A DNA stretch of 7,146 bases from Nitrospinota bacterium (GTDB lineage Bacteria; UBA8248): assembly GCA_011523725.1 (NCBI GenBank), contig WTGD01000280.1:1-7146 (forward strand), read 5' to 3'. Under the pieces are notes generated by a model. That model made no database searches. It saw nothing but the letters and a program-made list of their open reading frames with translations, and was not told the DNA's origin. Positions 6,400 through 7,146 of the stretch are shown here, in pieces. A program made the translations under genes and the position numbers. How positions within the stretch are numbered: position 1 is the stretch's first letter; each line of letters begins with the position of its first letter.

Positions 6400-7008
6400 A
6401 TGGCGATTCAGACGAATGCAGACGAGATTCGAGCGCTTTTCCCCGAGCTGGAGCATATCGAAGACCCCAAGTTGCGCGACGGAGTCGTCGATATCTGGCT
6501 CGATCTGGCCGCAGAAACCGCTTGGGAGCGTTTCGAGGATATTCCCAAAAACCTCAAAGACGAAAAACACATGACGCTCATCGGCCATGTTCAGGGCGTC
6601 ACGAGCATCGCGGTGGCCATGGCCGACCTCGTCGAGAAACTTCACGGGGTCGAGGTCGACCGCGACCTCCTCATCGCCTCCTGCGTCCTACACGACATCT
6701 CGAAACCGCTCGAATCCGAGCCCAACCCCGGAGGACCACCCACGGGAAGCAGCTTGCCGCCCGCGAAAATCACCGAGTTCGGCGCGAAAATCCAGCACGG
6801 CGTCTACGGGGCGCACAAAATCTGGGAGAAAGGCCTGCCCAAGGCTCTCGAACTCGCGCACCTCGTCATCACCCACACGCGCGCGAGCAACACGCGTTCC
6901 AAGAGCTATGAGGCCGCGCTTCTTTTCTATGCCGACTGGGTGGATTCGGACGCAGGCATCGTCTTGGGCGGAGGAACGCCCCTCGCCTCGAAATGGGTGG
7001 AGGAATAG
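6400..7008 (+). CDS. HD-domain metal-dependent phosphohydrolase-like protein
   Basis: A 202-residue soluble protein with an HD-superfamily fold, usually a metal-dependent phosphohydrolase acting on nucleotides or other phosphate esters. Candidate metal ligands run in the expected order: H63 (LIGHVQGV), the H98-D99 pair (VLHDISK), H133 and H139 (QHGVYGAHK), H159 (ITHT), and D179 or D182 (ADWVDSD). The stretch at 103-124, rich in Pro and Gly, is probably a loop between helices. The ATG at 6400 follows GGAGAAG at a good distance and lies 20 bases after the DUF4387 stop, so it belongs to the same mRNA. The hairpin after its stop makes it the last gene. Family membership is well supported by the residues; the substrate is unknown. 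A non-phosphatase role is possible, since some HD proteins are oxygenases or lyases. Confidence 0.85.
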   Translation: MAIQTNADEIRALFPELEHIEDPKLRDGVVDIWLDLAAETAWERFEDIPKNLKDEKHMTLIGHVQGVTSIAVAMADLVEKLHGVEVDRDLLIASCVLHDISKPLESEPNPGGPPTGSSLPPAKITEFGAKIQHGVYGAHKIWEKGLPKALELAHLVITHTRASNTRSKSYEAALLFYADWVDSDAGIVLGGGTPLASKWVEE

Positions 7009-7011
7009 AGG

Positions 7012-7039
7012 CGGGCGCACCGGATCGCCCGAATTTTCC
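7012..7039 (+). terminator. Rho-independent terminator of the plus-strand group
   Basis: CGGGCG (7012-7017) and CGCCCG (7026-7031) form a six-pair GC stem with an eight-base loop, followed by AATTTTCC. It begins three bases after the HD gene's stop codon and sits between two convergent genes. The T-run is short, and read on the minus strand the tail is not T-rich, so it would serve mainly the plus strand. Confidence 0.55.
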
Positions 7040-7146
7040 TCATTTCCCCCATGCAATGGCGAACGCTCCGATTACGGACAGGACGCCCCCTATCACGATG
7101 CGCGACGTGACGCTCTCCTGTTTTTTAAGAAACAACCCGGAGAAAA
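7040..7146 (-). CDS. EamA/DMT-type transporter, C-terminus (partial)
   Basis: The last 34 residues and TGA stop of a minus-strand gene entering from the right edge. The peptide has a short charged segment (FLKKQESVTSR) followed by one hydrophobic helix (IVIGGVLSVIGAFAIAWGK). This is how proteins of the EamA drug/metabolite transporter superfamily end: a cytoplasmic F-L-K/E-loop leading into the tenth and last membrane helix with its GG-L--G pattern. Members export amino acids and other metabolites across the inner membrane. Only the final helix is visible, so the assignment rests on that pattern. The gene is convergent with the HD gene, 31 bases apart. Confidence 0.6.
   Translation of the reverse strand, partial: FSGLFLKKQESVTSRIVIGGVLSVIGAFAIAWGK

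Noticed and set aside
1..7146. Search by eye for tRNA, rRNA, CRISPR repeats, insertion-sequence ends or attachment sites.
   Set aside because: No clover-leaf candidates, regularly spaced repeats, transposase motifs or flanking terminal repeats were seen; nearly all of the window is coding.

Overview
The window is a GC-rich, gene-dense piece of bacterial chromosome with no mobile element, RNA gene or CRISPR array that I can recognise. It carries parts or all of eight protein genes. Non-ATG starts (TTG, GTG, TTG) are best supported for three of them. The content (peptide-type ABC transporter, NDP-forming acyl-CoA ligase, acyl-CoA dehydrogenase, AtuA/DUF4387 pair, DMT exporter) fits an environmental heterotroph that takes up and oxidises varied organic acids. 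Uncultured lineages such as Tectomicrobia- or Rokubacteria-like bacteria, SAR202 or a proteobacterium are possible, but nothing here fixes the taxonomy.

Layout. Minus strand, left half: an acyl-CoA dehydrogenase (3615-2464) is followed after 37 nt by a fused ADP/NDP-forming acyl-CoA synthetase (2426-318); they look co-transcribed. After a 172-nt gap with a candidate promoter comes the N-terminus of an Opp/Dpp-type ABC ATPase (145 to the left edge). Plus strand, right half, divergent from the dehydrogenase: a maleate-isomerase/Asp-Glu-racemase-like enzyme (3824-4525), a 163-nt leader, then a tight AtuA-like (4689-6065), DUF4387 (6065-6379) and HD-domain (6400-7008) set. A hairpin terminator (7012-7039) separates this set from the convergent C-terminus of an EamA/DMT transporter (right edge to 7040).

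How the parts may work together (inference). The minus-strand pair would activate a carboxylic acid to its CoA thioester and introduce an alpha-beta double bond. The plus-strand set pairs an enzyme family that isomerises or racemises small acids through two cysteines with the biochemically unassigned AtuA/DUF4387 proteins and an HD hydrolase. This plus-strand set is the best candidate for an undescribed pathway. I infer that the AtuA-like protein plus DUF4387 is a two-gene version of the longer single-chain AtuA proteins, because DUF4387 resembles the C-terminal domain of those proteins as I remember it.
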